From Vanessa cardui (lineage: Eukaryota; Arthropoda; Insecta; Lepidoptera; Nymphalidae), in NCBI RefSeq assembly GCF_905220365.1, contig NC_061128.1:2418001-2482000 (forward strand): a stretch of DNA of 64,000 bases, given 5' to 3'. The stretch's first letter is position 1; the number at the start of each line of letters is the position of its first letter. Below the pieces are notes generated by a model. That model saw nothing but the letters and a program-made list of their open reading frames with translations, had not been told where the DNA came from and did not search any database. The position numbers were made by a program, and so were the translations under genes. This document shows positions 13,701 through 25,600 of this stretch, piece by piece.

Positions 13701-16700
13701 ATTTGTTTTTGATTTCATAAAAAAAGCGATATGATAAAATATATATTTACGTAGTATAAAAAGGTCAGAAAGTTCCAATTTAAGAAAGGAAATTTTACGT
13801 ATGACGTAAAAAATTTAGTTAAAACGTCATTATGACGAACAAACAAAATAATTATATTATTTAATTATATTATAATTAATTTAAAAATATTAATAAATAT
13901 AATTTATAACAAATAAACTTTCCATAAAAGTTGTAAACAATATATTGAAGAAAATTACCTTAAAAGTACATTACAATTTTTAATTATTCAACTTATTTTT
14001 ATAATATTTTCTTCTTTACTTTAAGTAACATACACAAATGTATTACGATGTGTTGAAATTTAATTTTCGCTAACACAAATACGTAATTTTTATACATAAA
14101 TAATACTGAATAATTTATGTTTAATGTCAAGTCAACAGTAACTTGAATGAATTAAATAAAAATAACGTTGATAATGGTTAAAAGGTAACAAAGGATAGTT
14201 TACTATAATCATTACTTTTAAAAACAGAGTGTTTTCTTTTTGTAAACATTCCTTGCTACCGACTTTTGATTAGCAGACATTGAGACTTAGAAATGTATAC
14301 CATTTCTTTGAATTCGTTCTAGGTTCGAGCATGACTCATTACTTCCCACCGACACGTTAGTTATGATAAACTAGTGATGGCAGAAGTGAGAAAATTTGAA
14401 GACGTCAGTTGCCTAACCTGAATTCATGCATGGCTGCGTGCTTTTTAAAGCAACCGTGAGAAAATCTCATTTAAATAACACGATTCACTTTATACGTTTA
14501 TTCACAAATAATTCTCAAGAAAAGCACATATTTTTGTGATATATTCTTTGTAGTACAGTACGTAAACTTGAAGTTAATTTCACGGTCAGAAACGTACGGA
14601 GCTATTGATTTTTTAAATGAGTACCCGTAGCCGGTGACCTATCCCATCGGAAAACACATATTACTTACGTTGTTTTTTAGGTATATTCATAACTCGTAAG
14701 CAACGATTTTTATTTTATATTAATTTAAATAATTGTATTTAACTAACATGACTTTGTATTTTTAAATGTTAAAAAAGAGTAACTACTGAGTTTCTTGCCG
14801 GTTCTTCTCGGTAGAATCTACTTTCCGCACCGGTGGTAGTTTCATTTAATTGTAAAATCACGATTCAAATGTGCTTGTAAAAGCCTACTAGAATAAAGTT
14901 TATTTTGATTTGATTTGATATATTTCTATCATGGTATAGGCATGTAATGCGGAGGAATGAGGAACACATTGTGGGGAAGGCCTTGAGCATGGATGTGGAT
15001 GGATATAAAGGTAGAGGACGACCAAGGAAATGATGGATTGATTGTGTGAAAGACGATATGGCTAAAAATAATGTTACTTGTGAGATGACGTCTGACAGAG
15101 AAGTATGGAAGGAGAAGACATGCTGTGCCGACCCCAAATAAAATTGGGATAAGAAGGATGATGATATTTCTAACAACTAAATTAATAAGAAAAATTATTA
15201 CATCCATACAAATTTTGATCCCCAAGTTATGAAGGGTGAACTCGGGAATGAAAATTTGGTATCACGTAAGGTGATAATGAAACGTGAACTTCCCTAAAAA
15301 GTCATCCTCGTTGGGAGATGAATTTTAGTCAATTATCTTCTAGTGCTCACATACGTGATCCATTCAAGAACAAGCTCACACTAGGAATTCCTGTGCATTC
15401 CTTTCCAATTTCATCCTGTTATCAACAGCGACATAAGCTGTGCGATATACGTCAGTCAGTCAGTTATGATCATTATATAGTTGATATAGAACAATATAAA
15501 TGTAATATCCAGCAACATATAGATACCGGGTATTCTAGCTAGACTAATTCAATAATAGTAATAGTTTTAGTGCCGTTAATTGTCAGATAGTAAGAGTGAA
15601 GAACGGAATTTAATCCACGGCAGATAGTTTGGATTATCGTCGACAAAGAATAAAATTAGACTGTTATTCTTTTTTATTTTTGTCCATTTTATGTATTTTA
15701 ATAAACGTTCAGTTTTAATCGTAATGTTCGGTTTATTTATATCTCTTGTTTTGTAGACGTAATGTTTATTTAAGTCGGATAAAGTGCACAAAACTAAAGC
15801 CCGAGAGAAAAAGTAGGTTTACCTCTGCGGTCCGTCTTAGTCTAATTCTCGACGGTCCGGTTTAAGAAAGATTATTTTACCTTTCACAAATTTATAATGT
15901 AATCTTATTATTGGTAAAGAAAAATGTATTTATTAATAGTTACTTATCATGCTTCAATTTACTTATAAAATATAATATGTTTACTTAACAAGTAATTTCA
16001 ACATAATAATAAACTGAATAAATATAAATAGTCTTTTTTGTATTTTTAAATGTATTTGTTGTGTCTCGTGCATTTTTATATATTTATCTTATTACGTCAA
16101 TGTAGTTTGAAAGGTATATTGGAGTCAAATTGGAGGTTATTTCAACGAATGTTGGCTCAAACAGAAGTAATACAATATAAATTATAGCAATACACGGTTT
16201 TATCGAAATACATATAATATATGTTATGTTACTAAAACCTACGAAACCTTTTCAAAACAAATAATTTATCCTTTTATTGGAACATAATTGAAATTTTTAT
16301 AATTACAAAAGGATCTGAACATTTATGAAATATATAAAATTATTATAAGCACGAAAATATCAAGTACAAGAAGGAAAAATCCGGTCCGTTTCACACAGCT
16401 TAATAAAGGGCTACTTTTCGTCTTAATGAAACGATTTAGAGGTTATGCCACCATGCTTCTTTACTCCGGATTAATATGCAAGGGCTGATAGATAGATATT
16501 TTTGTCTTACAAACTTCACGATATTTTCCTTCGCTATCGAAAACGAAATAATTTATGAAAACAAATTAGCGCATGAAATCTCAGCGGCGCTTGTGTGTAA
16601 TTTCTTCCACTTTTCCGTATATTGAGCCATCTTGGCTCTCGTAATTAGCAATTACCACTTGTTAGGCGTATAGAGTACAGTCAAGAAATTGGGGAGATGA

Positions 16701-19700
16701 TGTTAATATAAATACTAATGTATTAGGTGTTTTTGTATGATAAGATTATTTTAAGACATGACTAATGCGAGAGATAACTAAATATTTATACAAATATTGT
16801 TTAATATCAAATTCAGCTGATATACGTTTAAAAACTGGAGACAAATTTTATAATTCGAAATATAAGCAAATACAAGGTTACGAAGAGACTCGTACTGATA
16901 TTTAAAAACAGACGAGAAAGATTGCATCCGAGCAAGGTTATATAACAATGCAGATCTGCTGCAGATCACTCTGGCCCTATACACTCTTCATCACAACTAA
17001 TAATACGTATATCGTGTAGTTTTTCAATTAACTTATTTTTCATTCCAAAGAACTTATCAAATATTGTTTTTTCACGTTTACCTACTTGAAGTGTTTTGTT
17101 AGAAAATAATGATGATGTTACTACGCGAGTTAATTCGTAATTCTCAAGTATATTGTAATTATACCATTAATTTTAAAATGTATTATTCTCCAAGTACGAT
17201 AAATGACTTACAATAACAATATCTTTGAAAACAAAAAATATACGAAACTTACAAAATTATTATAAATATTTTATGTTTTTGAATGCTTCTAATCTTGAAA
17301 TCTTAACATAATTTAAAATTTTGTTATAAAACAAAAATTATGGAAGATGATGTTTATGATAAATCGTGGTAGGTATTAAGTAATATTTTAGATTTTATTT
17401 CGATATTTTTTCATCTATCAGTATTTTTCTTTTCCCCAAGTTAGGTATAAGTGTTGGCATTGAACCTTCAACACATATTTGTATTGATTTAAATCAATAC
17501 TAATATTGTTAATTTATTAGTCACATAACTTTGAAGAAAAACTGTTGAGTAATGTTTGTTTTTTTTAACTATACAAACAGTTTAAAAAAAAAGTACTATT
17601 TATTACATACATTATTATTTCAATTTACAAAACATAAATTCCAATTCAATAATCAATGTAACAGACGAAAATTATATTTTTTATGCAATTTTTTTTTTAA
17701 AATTAAAACTTAAACGTGTGTCCCTTGTCATATGATATTAAAAAAAAAATCGCATGATTTACATTATTAAAAAATATGTACCTGTATTAAGATTCTGGTA
17801 AATTTTATCAGATGTATTATATTAAATTACAATAGTTTATACACATATAAGTTTAAATTTATATATTGTACCAGAATGGTATGATTTTAATCACTTATCT
17901 TTAAAACTTGATTAAAATACAGTAATAAAAAAAATAAAACATGATTCATATTATGTGTTTAGTCATACTACAGTAAAAACTATATAAAATACCCTTTTTC
18001 TCTAATATAGTTAAACATAAAATTTAAAGTTTTTTTTTAGTTAAGGCGATCTGTAACTCTTTTAAATTATTAAATGAAATTTCTGCTAACTTCAAAAACA
18101 TTTTAAATCATTTAATGACAAAAAATCTATAATTGCATCTTATACCTGTATATCCTCTCGGCACAATAAAATGTAACTTAAATTTTGTAATTTCATTCTG
18201 AATTATAAGTAGGGTTTCATTATAAATGACAAATATATAGCTTGACAAATATGTAAAAAAAAATTATAGGATAAATATTTTAATTTTAATTTTTTTATTT
18301 ATTAATAATTATTTTATTGCTATTAATTTAATTAATAATCAAAATGAGCACAGATTGTGTATGTTGCTTATCCTATACAATAAGTGACTTAATTTTAAAA
18401 TTTTAATTTATTTAAGTGTATGAAGGATTTAATTTATATAGTTTTTAAAACTCATTATTTTTTTCCAACTCCGATTATAGCAAATTTTTATGATAGATTT
18501 TATCATCAGGAGAATTAAGTAAGTGAAATAATATTTTAATAAATAGTAATTATTAGTAAGGTATAATTTTATACAACACTGGTGAATTTGATATAGCTCA
18601 TTAGTCTTTATAGAGAAGTCTGGGATTTATTTTAATAATCAATGCATTATATTTATCGTGATATAGATATCATTATAGATATCTAGATTAAAAAAAAGTA
18701 CTTTGATGATTGCGAACTGTACAAGATACAATTTTAATACTTTTTAATAATATTTGTCAAATATTTAATTTTATATTCCAAAAATTAAATAGTTTCAAAT
18801 ATATGTTTTCGAACTATTATTTAGTTATCATTTAATAGAAATTAATATCTAAATATATAATGTTTATAAGTACCTTTGTTTAAATAAAACATTTACATAT
18901 TGTTTAAATAATATTTTAGCCCAAAATATTATTAATTTTTAAAAGATTCTGTGACTTCAATTAATTAAAGTGGAATTAAAAAATAAAAAAAAAACTTTTT
19001 TAGTCTATGCAAACAAACTGGGGGAACATTATGGTACATACTACATCTAATAAGAGGTTTTATTACCTATTTTAATTCCAATGAATTAAAAACTTTTTAT
19101 TTTTTCAATAAAAAATTGATTGTTTATTAAATTTGGAAAAGTTAATGAACTGTTATTATTATTGTTGTTACTATTAACTAGGTGATAATAGAATGTGTTA
19201 TTAGTAAGGATCTTCAAATGTATTGGCTACATTACTTTTGAAAGTGAAAGTAAAGTTAGTACCGCAATAAACGGTGAAAAAATCTTATATGAATTATTTA
19301 AAATCGAATCTGAGGGACTAAGTATTACAGTACTTTAAAATAAACACTTAATTTTAATATTTAAGTAAATTAATATAAAAAATTAATCACATTTATAGAA
19401 TATATTTATATGAAATTATTGGTATATCTAATATATTAGACATAAGTGGATTTTTAATAAATACTTCCAATATTATTTAGCATTTTAAATAAAATATACT
19501 ATATTTTTTTATTAAACTTGATTCCATTTTGAGTCGAAAGAGGTTAGTAATAATTAAGCAAATATAATTATAATTTTAAGCAAACAATACATACCTGGGA
19601 CGATTTTGCATGTAATATTGGCCCCCAAAAATAAACGCCATGTAGATACCAACATAATAGAAAGCCACGGTCCAATTCTCAGTCATCCATTTCCTGGAAT

Positions 19701-19785
19701 TTTGGTGAATAAACTCGTTCTCAAATTCGAAAATGTATGAATAATTTGGCGTGATGTCCAGGTTATAGCTCATAGACGATTCCAT
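1608..19785 (-). CDS. ELOVL6: ELOVL6-type very-long-chain fatty acid elongase, 5' part (two exons)
   Basis: Elongases of this family catalyse the condensation of malonyl-CoA with C12-C16 acyl-CoA in the ER membrane. Two exons are visible: 19595-19785 (start ATG at 19785) and 1608-1745. They join through a split Arg codon (AG|G) to give QNRPRFELRRTLIVWNSALA, the conserved family stretch. The following residues FSIMGACRTLPEF and YHSICVP are also typical of insect ELOVL6 (Drosophila Baldspot type). Both ends are canonical: donor GTATGT after exon 1, acceptor CCTTAG before exon 2, donor GTGAGT at 1607-1601. The catalytic HxxHH box lies in later exons beyond the left edge, so the gene is cut by the window. 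The intron is 17.8 kb. The family call is strong; which elongase paralogue it is rests on only about 109 residues. Confidence 0.9.
8215..8395 (+). repeat. Lepidopteran-type short interspersed repeat
   Basis: It begins near TATTAATATTATAAATGTCT followed by a CTGTCTGTCTGTC tract, has a middle GGACACTTGGCTACTTTTTT block and ends with CGAGCGAAGCCACGGGCGAC. This beginning and end are shared by a very common insect element family; fragments with the same end occur at 24420-24556 and 29350-29690. The class is uncertain. Confidence 0.55.
10750..11076 (+). other. Unrecognised 108-codon open frame, probably repeat debris
   Basis: The frame has no domain I recognise and no splice partner. Its middle part (about 10840-11010, including GCCGTGGCCGAAATCGGTCA) is richer in GC than its surroundings and resembles a dispersed-repeat fragment more than a gene. 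It lies in the ELOVL6 intron on the opposite strand. Confidence 0.3.
14783..14925 (+). repeat. LINE 3' end fragment, family D
   Basis: It contains GAGTTTCTTGCCGGTTCTTC, CGGTAGAATCTAC, an ACCGGTGGTAGTTTCA block and a tail TAAAGTTTATTTTGATTTGA. The same block occurs at 35018-35163 and 35213-35545. The last of these joins it to a translated LINE reverse-transcriptase C-terminus, which identifies the family as a non-LTR retrotransposon 3' end. Confidence 0.8.
14935..15165 (+). pseudogene. RTE-like retrotransposon ORF, C-terminal remnant
   Basis: Plus-strand translation gives YRHVMRRNEEHIVGKALSMD, then GRGRPRK, a TGA stop, WIDCVKDDMAKNNV and a terminal region ending ADPK-stop-NWDKKDDD. The order H-V-x-R...GRGRPxxRWxDxVxxD is the C-terminal end of endonuclease/reverse-transcriptase ORFs common in insect RTE-type LINEs. 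Internal stops show that it is dead. It directly follows a family D LINE tail, so two elements are abutted or nested. Confidence 0.75.
19595..19785 (-). CDS. ELOVL6: ELOVL6 coding exon 1
   Basis: The exon has 191 bases. It begins MESSMSYNLDITPNYSYIF and contains the family motif RKWMTENWT followed by a first membrane segment (AFYYVGIYMAFIFGG). It ends in phase 2 after QNRPR at donor GTATGT. The first ATG is taken as start because the length upstream of the ENEFIHQ block fits insect ELOVL6 proteins; a second Met at residue 5 is possible. Confidence 0.9.
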
Positions 19786-21604
19786 GTTTGTGTTATTGTC
19801 CGTAACTAAATCACCCGAGTTAAATTGTACCGTCTAGATTTTTTAAAATCCTCCACTGATATCACCGGTAAAGGATTAACCTCAAAACTTTTAACAAGAT
19901 ACTTAGGTGTTGTTATATCACAGATAGCTAAAATGTCAATATTTCCTGGGGGCGGCAAGGCGTATCGCCATCGAGACACTAACTCTAGTTATGGTACCGG
20001 AATGTTAAAACGTTGATTATATATTCGCAGTGACGAGGCGTCGGCCCCAGCCCGAACTTAGTTCACTCGTCACAGCGCCAAGACGAAACGATGAATGAAG
20101 TCAGCATTAACTTCTTGCCATAGTCACGCCACACATGACACTATTACACTGATCAGACAGTGATCTAGTCTGTCGTGAATGTCTGCCAACCAAACACGCC
20201 ACCGGCCACACTACCAATTACAAAGTAACATGTACCAACTGTCAAGAAGTAAATTCTATCTTTTGACAGTTTCACAGCACGTTTCGAAACATGCTATATT
20301 AATCAGAATACTAAAATATTGAGTAAATTTATTTATAAATTTTTAGTTTTATATTTACTTTTCTGTACAATATTTACTTTAATTTTTTTTAACAAAAAAC
20401 AGTCTAATATATTAATATATTTTATTAACTTTCAATATATTTTAATACCTTCCTTTATAGAAATTTCGATAACATATTGACGATTGCATAAATTTTTGGG
20501 TACAGAATATTTTCTCTTCATTTAAATATATTATTAGCCTCTTTTTGGTTAAGTACAATATTTTAAGACATTTAAATTTTTATATTTTGACACATTGAAG
20601 AATGTAAGAAGTCTTAATTATAGGATAATTAAATAAGATTAGCCAATTCAAAAAAAAATCACACATTTTTAAGTTACGTTTTACATAATTTGCTCTAGCT
20701 TAATTTTAAAATAACTGTCAAAAAATTAGGTAATAGTTGGTGGAGCCTAACGTGAAGTTATTTATAATTCGCCTTGTGTACAATGAGGCAATATTTTCTA
20801 TTTATTTACTTTGATATATAATATCTCAGTAAATTTTATCATAGACCAAGTTTAACGAGGTTTTCATTAATTTTAAATGAGTTGATGAATTAAAAAAAAA
20901 ATTGAGATCGTTCTTACTAACTACGAAAATATGAAGGTAAGCCTTCTAATACTTTTTTGTTTGTTTTTAATGGAAATTAAAGTTGTTTCAGTTCAAAAGG
21001 TTCCCGTATAAACGCCGAAAACCTTCAAGTACATTGGTACTAAGTAGTTGATAGTGTCGTCACAGATTACCTACATGATTAATTCCTCACTACGACTAAA
21101 AAAAGAGCGAGAAGAAAGCGCGAGAACGAGATACAATTTCATGAGCCTATAAGAATCGCTACTTTAATGTAAACGTTCTGATTGGATTTTTTTTTAATTT
21201 TTTAAACAATATACAAAATATTGGTAAAAAACTATTAAAATTTGAGCAAAAATTTAGAAGATTCTTATTTATTGTTTATTTCATTCAGTTTAATATGTTT
21301 TGTCTATACAGTTAAGAGGGATAATTGTTCGTTTTATATTTCCACTTAATTTATAACTACTATATCTAATTAAAATATTAATTTTTTTCATATCGATTTA
21401 TTTAGAACAGTTAATATGTAATTTTACCTTTGTGTTGAATTCACAGTCATAAACGGCAATTCATATTTATCAAAATAGCTTTTTCTTAAACAATAGTAAA
21501 TATAGGTACATAGTAAAAATTAAATTATTAACAATTTATTAAAATACTATAAACATAATTCAAAAAAACTTTAAGTAGATTAAATTAATTACATTGTATA
21601 ACAT
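19786..21604. other. Intergenic region, ELOVL6 5' side and GGCX 3' side
   Basis: Upstream of the ELOVL6 ATG, at about 19800-20250, the DNA is clearly richer in GC (blocks near 20030-20100 and 20180-20215) than the AT-rich DNA either side. This is where a promoter and 5' UTR would be expected. I do not see a confident TATA box or initiator. The part from 20300 to 21600 is AT-rich and unremarkable; one AATAAA (minus strand) near 21533 could serve GGCX. Confidence 0.5.
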
Positions 21605-22615
21605 TTATTGGCAACGTTGAAAAAACATACTTATTATGTTTGTGACTACTATTTTCGCAAATTTAATCATATTGTTAAAGCGTCTGGCGAGTTCCTCCCA
21701 GACAGGTAGTTTCGGATTAACCGTTGAATTTTCAATGTTTGGTTCTGAGCTATTAGTAAAAGTATACATATAAAATGCTGGTTTTGTCCCTATCGTAAGA
21801 ACTCTATGGAATGTTCCAGAAACCAGCTTGACTCGGCTTCCTTTGTTGAGTTTATAAGACTGTCCTTGCGAAAATTTTTCGACCTCGGGTTCAAAAGCCA
21901 CCACTCCTTCTAATATGGTCATCGTAACATTTGTTAACTCCATTGGAATAAATTTTTCTTGGTAGTAATCTGTAAATACAACAAGTAATTAATTTATTAA
22001 TTCTATAAATAAAACAACAATGTACTGTCAATTTGTGAATATATTTCGTCAAAGTAACGTCACTATTACTGTATACTATGAAAGCAATTATTATATTAAA
22101 AACTAAAAAAGGTTACCTGGAAAATCGGCAATAAACGTCACATCACTATAATTGTTCCAAGAATGGACGTCTTCTTTAATTTCGTGCAATAGACTTCTCC
22201 AAGGCAATGCTTCGTCGAGCAGAGGCATAAGATATCGTATCGGCTCAAACGGAGACCAAAATGTATTCAATAAATCCGTTTTAGAATCAAACATGCGTTG
22301 CGTAAATCTACCATTCATGGAACACCAAACATCAACATAAATCGAAATATTATTAGATATAACCTTTCCATGATTTGAGCCTTTGTTTCTAATAAATTGC
22401 TTTAGTATATTTTCTTTCAAACATCTGGCATATTGGTATACCATATCCCCATGTCTTGTCCATCTGTCGTTAGGGGAATAAATGTACGGGTCAACGTAAA
22501 ACTCTCCCTTGTTTTCGTTGTCGACGACTTTGACTATAACCGATTCAATTTCCCATGTATGCACCATCATGTCCCAAGAATAACCATACAGCCCATTCGT
22601 CCAATTGTTATAACC
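21605..22615 (-). CDS. GGCX: GGCX C-terminal exons
   Basis: Exon 22117-22615 begins GYNNWTNGLYGYSWDMMVHT and ends at FIADFPG (donor GTAACC). Exon 21605-21969 follows with YYQEKFIPMELTNVTMTILE, a GEYHKV-like stretch (SGTFHRVLTI), FYMYTFTN and a short tail ending FFQRCQ. The vertebrate enzyme has a longer C-terminal tail, so this form is compact. The stop codon lies inside CCAATAAATG, so a consensus AATAAA overlaps the end of the coding sequence. Confidence 0.92.
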
Positions 22616-25600
22616 CTGAAAAGCGTGAAAGTTGCAATTGTATGAAGCACAAAATACAACCCATGAATATTATTTTATCTCAATAACATACGAAGTAATA
22701 AGTGTGGGTATTACGAATTTATAAAAAGCATATATTCGTGTGAATTCGGTGGAGAATATTTGATAAGAACTGCCGACGTGTATCAAATTTTATACAGTTT
22801 AAACTTTTACTTGTATTTGTATTAATTACAATATTAACATTTATTTGATCTTTGTTTTAAGAATATATTGACCCAGCTTGTAAAGGTCTTGTGCAATTTA
22901 AATGACAGTAATAAGTGCATCACGTCATCATCATGCTATCTATGTGCTTATATATAAGTATGTATACTATAAATCATCACTATTAGTTCATAATTGATTA
23001 CTTACTGAATTTAAAATTATATTTATTCTATGTTTGTAGCTTACATATTGTGTAATGAGATAGGTACTTATTTAATTTTTAAAGACGTCATTAATATGTT
23101 TTTATGCGTTACATAATCGATTAATTGTCAATTACTTTTAGTAATAAAATTATCTATTTTCTAAATAATATTAGTATCCATTATATTTAATACTACACTA
23201 GAAGGAAACGTGTGAGCAAGGTTTATGCCGGAGGACTTTGTGTTTACAATCAACACTTAAGTACGACATCAACTTAATAGCTAATACTTTAAAAATATTA
23301 ACCTTTGTAATAAAATGCGAATATGGCAGGAATGCTTGGGTAAATACATGAAATACTATAAATATAAATGTGATATATTTCCGACGATCACCATCGTCTT
23401 CAGATGTTTTCGCTGAATTGTTTTCATCGTCGAATATTTCATCGTCTTTTGTTTCGGAAGTGTTTTCTTCTTCAGTGCCTTTTTCTTCATTATCTATTTT
23501 TTCTTCCAAATCCTCGGAATTTTGTTCATTACTTTTATCATTATCAAAATGTGCCTTGGGCTCATTATCATCAACTTTTGTTATAACTTTAGCATTGCTC
23601 GTTCTGCCGGATGTTGTATTAAGTTTAAACTTGTGCAGATATGTACAAATTCCTCCTTTTACTTTCGATACAGGTTTTTCCGCATAACGCATTATAGTTT
23701 TCGGCCAGTCAAACGAATAAAACAACGGCATCGTTGCCAAGCAGACCCACGGAAACATACCTAAAAATATTTTTGTGCGGTCGTTAAAAATTAACACTAT
23801 AATTATTGTCATTCATTTGAAAAGATATAAAGAGTTAGTTTCTAAAAAAAACAGAAAATATATCAGTAAGCTGAAAGTCACTTTTAAAATTATTTTTTTT
23901 AATAATTTGATAACAAGCATTAATCTACAACTCTCTAAAAGCTCATAAAATACAAAAAAACTCATAAGGTTCTTTCGGTAGGAGTCCTGGGCAACCTCAA
24001 CTTCCCCGTGGAGGAAACGCGTAAAACGTTTTTCAGCGAGATAAAAAATGGGAGTCGTTCAGGTGGTGCGTGCTAATGGCTCAAAAACAATATGTTATTA
24101 TTAATAATTGTTACTGTGTGAAAAAATAATTCAATTAAATCATCCAAATGTTAAATTCAATTTTTTTTCACTGTTCTGTGAGAACATTACATAGACAATA
24201 TCCTTGACAGACAATTAACAATAGAATAAAAAAGTATATCATATATATTTTTATATTGCGGCTTTTAGTTTAAGGCGCCAGGCCACCACGCCACTAGCTC
24301 TTCTATACTATACATATAAAACCTACGTTCAATATATTACCTCATAAATAAATTATAAATAAAATAATAAATATAATAATTATAATAAATATCAGCTCTA
24401 CTTGTAAAGATTACAAATCTTTTGTACGTGTGTATATACTGATCTCCACCAAAATGGTTGGACCGAATTTGATGAAATTTTCGTTTATATTCAGAAGTTC
24501 CTTGAATGATTTAGATTTTTAATTTTTTTTTTCGCCCACACGAAGTCGGGACTAGCAGACACCAACCTATTCTGAACAGTCTGCTGTTCATTAGATGGAA
24601 GAGAGCGCAGAATATCATAGCCACGTTTCTTGTTCGAGACCACATCATCCAAATAGCCACGCTTATATCAAATGCGAAAACGAACCAATGTACTATTAGG
24701 AAATCGGTTTGAGGCACTGTAAGAAATAATCTGAAATATAAAAATTATATTATTAATTTTCTTAAAACCATGTGAAAATTTTCGACTGCGAAGTAGAAAC
24801 GTCCATTGTGCTACCTTATCAAGTGTCACATCACTTCATTAAGCGTTTTTGTGGAGAGATATCGCATTGTGTAACAATATTTTTTACATTCGAACATGTA
24901 ATAACATGTCACCTGCACAAGCAGAGCCGGATTTAAAGGTCTGGAGGCCCCCGGGCCACAAAACAGTGGGGCCCTAGACAAACAGAAGCGTGAACAACCT
25001 AATCATTATATTATCATGAATTAATTACTTTTTTCATCTCAATCAGTAAGCAATGACTTATTTACTTGTATCGGTAACTTTTAAAATATTAAATAATAAC
25101 ATTGTAATATTTATATTTGTTAACTTGCTGAAAACTGTGGCCCCCACTAATGTGGAGGCCCCAGGGCAGTTGCCCCGGTTGCCCTCCCCTAAATACGGCC
25201 CTGTACACAAGTACTTAAGTAGATGACATGAGTTTATCATATTCTTTATTTAACTTGAAAATATTCCAATATGATGTCAAGTCGAAGCAAATAAGACAAA
25301 TACGTCATCGTACATGTGGAATTTATTCTCTCTCATATACACTAGATATAACTTTGTAAAATGAAAATTAAAGAAAATAGGAGCCTAGTTTATTCTGGTG
25401 GATTTGTTTTGAATAAAAATGTTGAATTAAATTTAAGGTTGTATACGTTTATGAAAAAATACAGTTAACTTTTAAGTTTTCGAAGATTAACTTCTATCTT
25501 GCCCATATTTTTTAAATTAATCGTTTTTCTTTTATTGAGTTAAAAAATAGTTTAAGATTACTTATACATAAAAAAACTTCAACTAGGGATACAAATTGAT

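Larger units (their letters stand above)
1746..19594 (-). other. 17.8 kb ELOVL6 intron 1, no genes seen
   Basis: This is strongly AT-rich DNA with only short spurious open frames (60-108 codons, none with family resemblance or sensible splice context). Repeats recognised here are at about 8215-8395, 14783-14925 and 14935-15165. Outside those I see no conserved domain, tRNA or rRNA. A long first intron in a lipid gene is a common place for enhancers, but the sequence alone does not show one. Confidence 0.7.
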
